The translations under genes were made by a program, and so were the position numbers. The notes under the pieces were generated by a model that was not told where the DNA came from, made no database searches, and worked only from the letters and a program-made list of their open reading frames with translations. 64,000 nt of DNA. It comes from Sedimentimonas flavescens (GTDB lineage: Bacteria > Pseudomonadota > Alphaproteobacteria > Rhodobacterales > Rhodobacteraceae). Shown piece after piece: positions 63,374 through 64,000 of this stretch. Position 1 is the stretch's first letter. Every line of letters begins with the position of its first letter. The DNA lies in NCBI RefSeq assembly GCF_019264375.1, contig NZ_JAHVAI010000011.1, forward strand, positions 1 to 64,000, written 5' to 3'.

Positions 63374-64000
63374 TCACCAGTTCTCGCGGAACCAACGGAA
63401 TGCCCGGCGCAGCGAGCGCGCGCCAAGCCGTTCGGCGGGGGCTTCGAAATCCCACCATTCGTCCTGCGGATGGGCCGCAAACAGCGCCAACCCGACCACT
63501 GAGGAAAAGCTCGACCCCGTCGCCGCCTGCGGCAGACCCTGGACGCGCAGCGGCCGCCCGAGGCGCACGTTATGGCCAAGAATACGTGCCGCCAGCCCGT
63601 CGAGGCCGGGGATCTGGCTCGCGCCGCCCGTCAGCACGATCTGCTGCGAGGGCAGATGATCAAAGCCCGCGGCATCCAGCAGGGCACGCACATCTTCGAG
63701 GATCTCTTCGACACGCGGACGCATGATGCCGATCAGCTCGGCACGGCTGACCTGGCGGCGGTCTTTTTCCCAGTCGCCCGAGCTGCCCGACAGCTCGATC
63801 AGCTCGCGGTCGTCCATACCGGTCGCGACAACGCCACCGTGGAAGGTCTTGATCCGCTCGGCCACCGCCATGGGCACCTGAAGCCCCGCCGCGATGTCGC
63901 GCGTCACGTGATCGCCGCCAAGACGCACCGCATCGGCAAAGATCATGTGCTTTTTCATGAAGATCGACACGCCGGTCGCGCCGCCACCCATGTCGATACA
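63374..64000 (-). CDS. ftsA: cell division protein FtsA (5' part beyond window)
   Basis: The C-terminal 208 residues of FtsA, an actin-like ATPase tethering FtsZ to the membrane. Visible: the phosphate-binding CIDMGGGATGVSIF at the window edge, LTGGASQIPGLDGLAARILGHNVRLGRP (adenosine motif), and a basic amphipathic end (RSLRRAFRWFRENW), which is the membrane-binding helix. The start lies to the right of position 64000. Confidence 0.95.
   Translation of the reverse strand, partial: CIDMGGGATGVSIFMKKHMIFADAVRLGGDHVTRDIAAGLQVPMAVAERIKTFHGGVVATGMDDRELIELSGSSGDWEKDRRQVSRAELIGIMRPRVEEILEDVRALLDAAGFDHLPSQQIVLTGGASQIPGLDGLAARILGHNVRLGRPLRVQGLPQAATGSSFSSVVGLALFAAHPQDEWWDFEAPAERLGARSLRRAFRWFRENW

Overview
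The window is GC-rich alphaproteobacterial chromosome. Gene content, protein sequences and synteny point to a member of the Rhodobacterales (Rhodobacter/Paracoccus/Thioclava-like). The species cannot be named from the sequence alone. Supporting signs are a TakP-like pair of TRAP binding proteins, an RNase E with a large insertion inside its S1 domain, a purS-purQ order next to purC and an F1-ATPase zeta-subunit gene, a multi-protein cobalamin methyltransferase set, aerobic CobS/CobT cobaltochelatase subunits, and GC-rich intergenic repeats with a 'GATATTTC' core. Most of the window is ordinary, densely packed core genome, with many 1-4 base start/stop overlaps.

Layout. 1-3000 is a mobile patch with visibly lower GC: the end of an IS21-family element (istA, cut by the window edge), a short tyrosine recombinase, and a full-length integrase in the opposite direction. 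It abuts the terminator of rplM-rpsI (3.0-4.1 kb). 4.1-10 kb holds a thioesterase, a crotonase-fold protein, CcdA, TusA and RNase E, then an intergenic region of about 570 bases. 10-13 kb carries a DctB/DctD-type two-component pair whose regulator has lost the sigma54-contact loop. 13-15.5 kb is purQ-purS-purC plus the zeta subunit. 15.7-19.6 kb holds a homocysteine methyltransferase, a radical SAM protein on the other strand, a corrinoid protein, a 54-residue membrane protein and a DUF1638 protein. 19.6-23 kb has an HNH nuclease, a carboxylesterase, a DNA glycosylase and an MFS transporter.

23-32.5 kb is the Entner-Doudoroff region. A leftward zwf-pgl-pgi operon and a rightward edd-eda operon are each preceded by the same 12-base palindrome, GTTAGCGCTAAC, so one LacI-type regulator probably controls the route from glucose 6-phosphate to pyruvate. 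DUF2478, PIN-domain, RlmI-type methyltransferase and lipoprotein genes lie between them. 32.5-37.7 kb has glnE, a YbaK-type deacylase, DUF2852 (with two palindromic operators) and the N-end-rule enzyme Bpt. 37.9-40.4 kb has two tandem TakP-like periplasmic binding proteins with no permease beside them. 40.5-45 kb is an RND efflux pair.

45-48.2 kb holds small conserved proteins (DUF4177, BolA, a J-domain protein, DUF808, an outer-membrane barrel). 48.3-53.2 kb holds cobS, cobT and an M24 aminopeptidase. 53.2-57.7 kb holds ackA, pta fused to a MaoC-type domain, a divergent D-lactate/glycolate-type FAD dehydrogenase and an NTF2-like protein. 57.7-64 kb is the cell-envelope and division end: recN, bamD, lpxC, ftsZ and the 3' part of ftsA. 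No tRNA, rRNA or CRISPR array was seen. I found no clear undescribed defence or mobile system. The best leads are regulatory or compositional: the shared Entner-Doudoroff operator, the GAFTGA-less DctD homologue, the split methyltransferase cluster with its tiny membrane protein, the duplicated TakP genes, and the twin palindromes before DUF2852.
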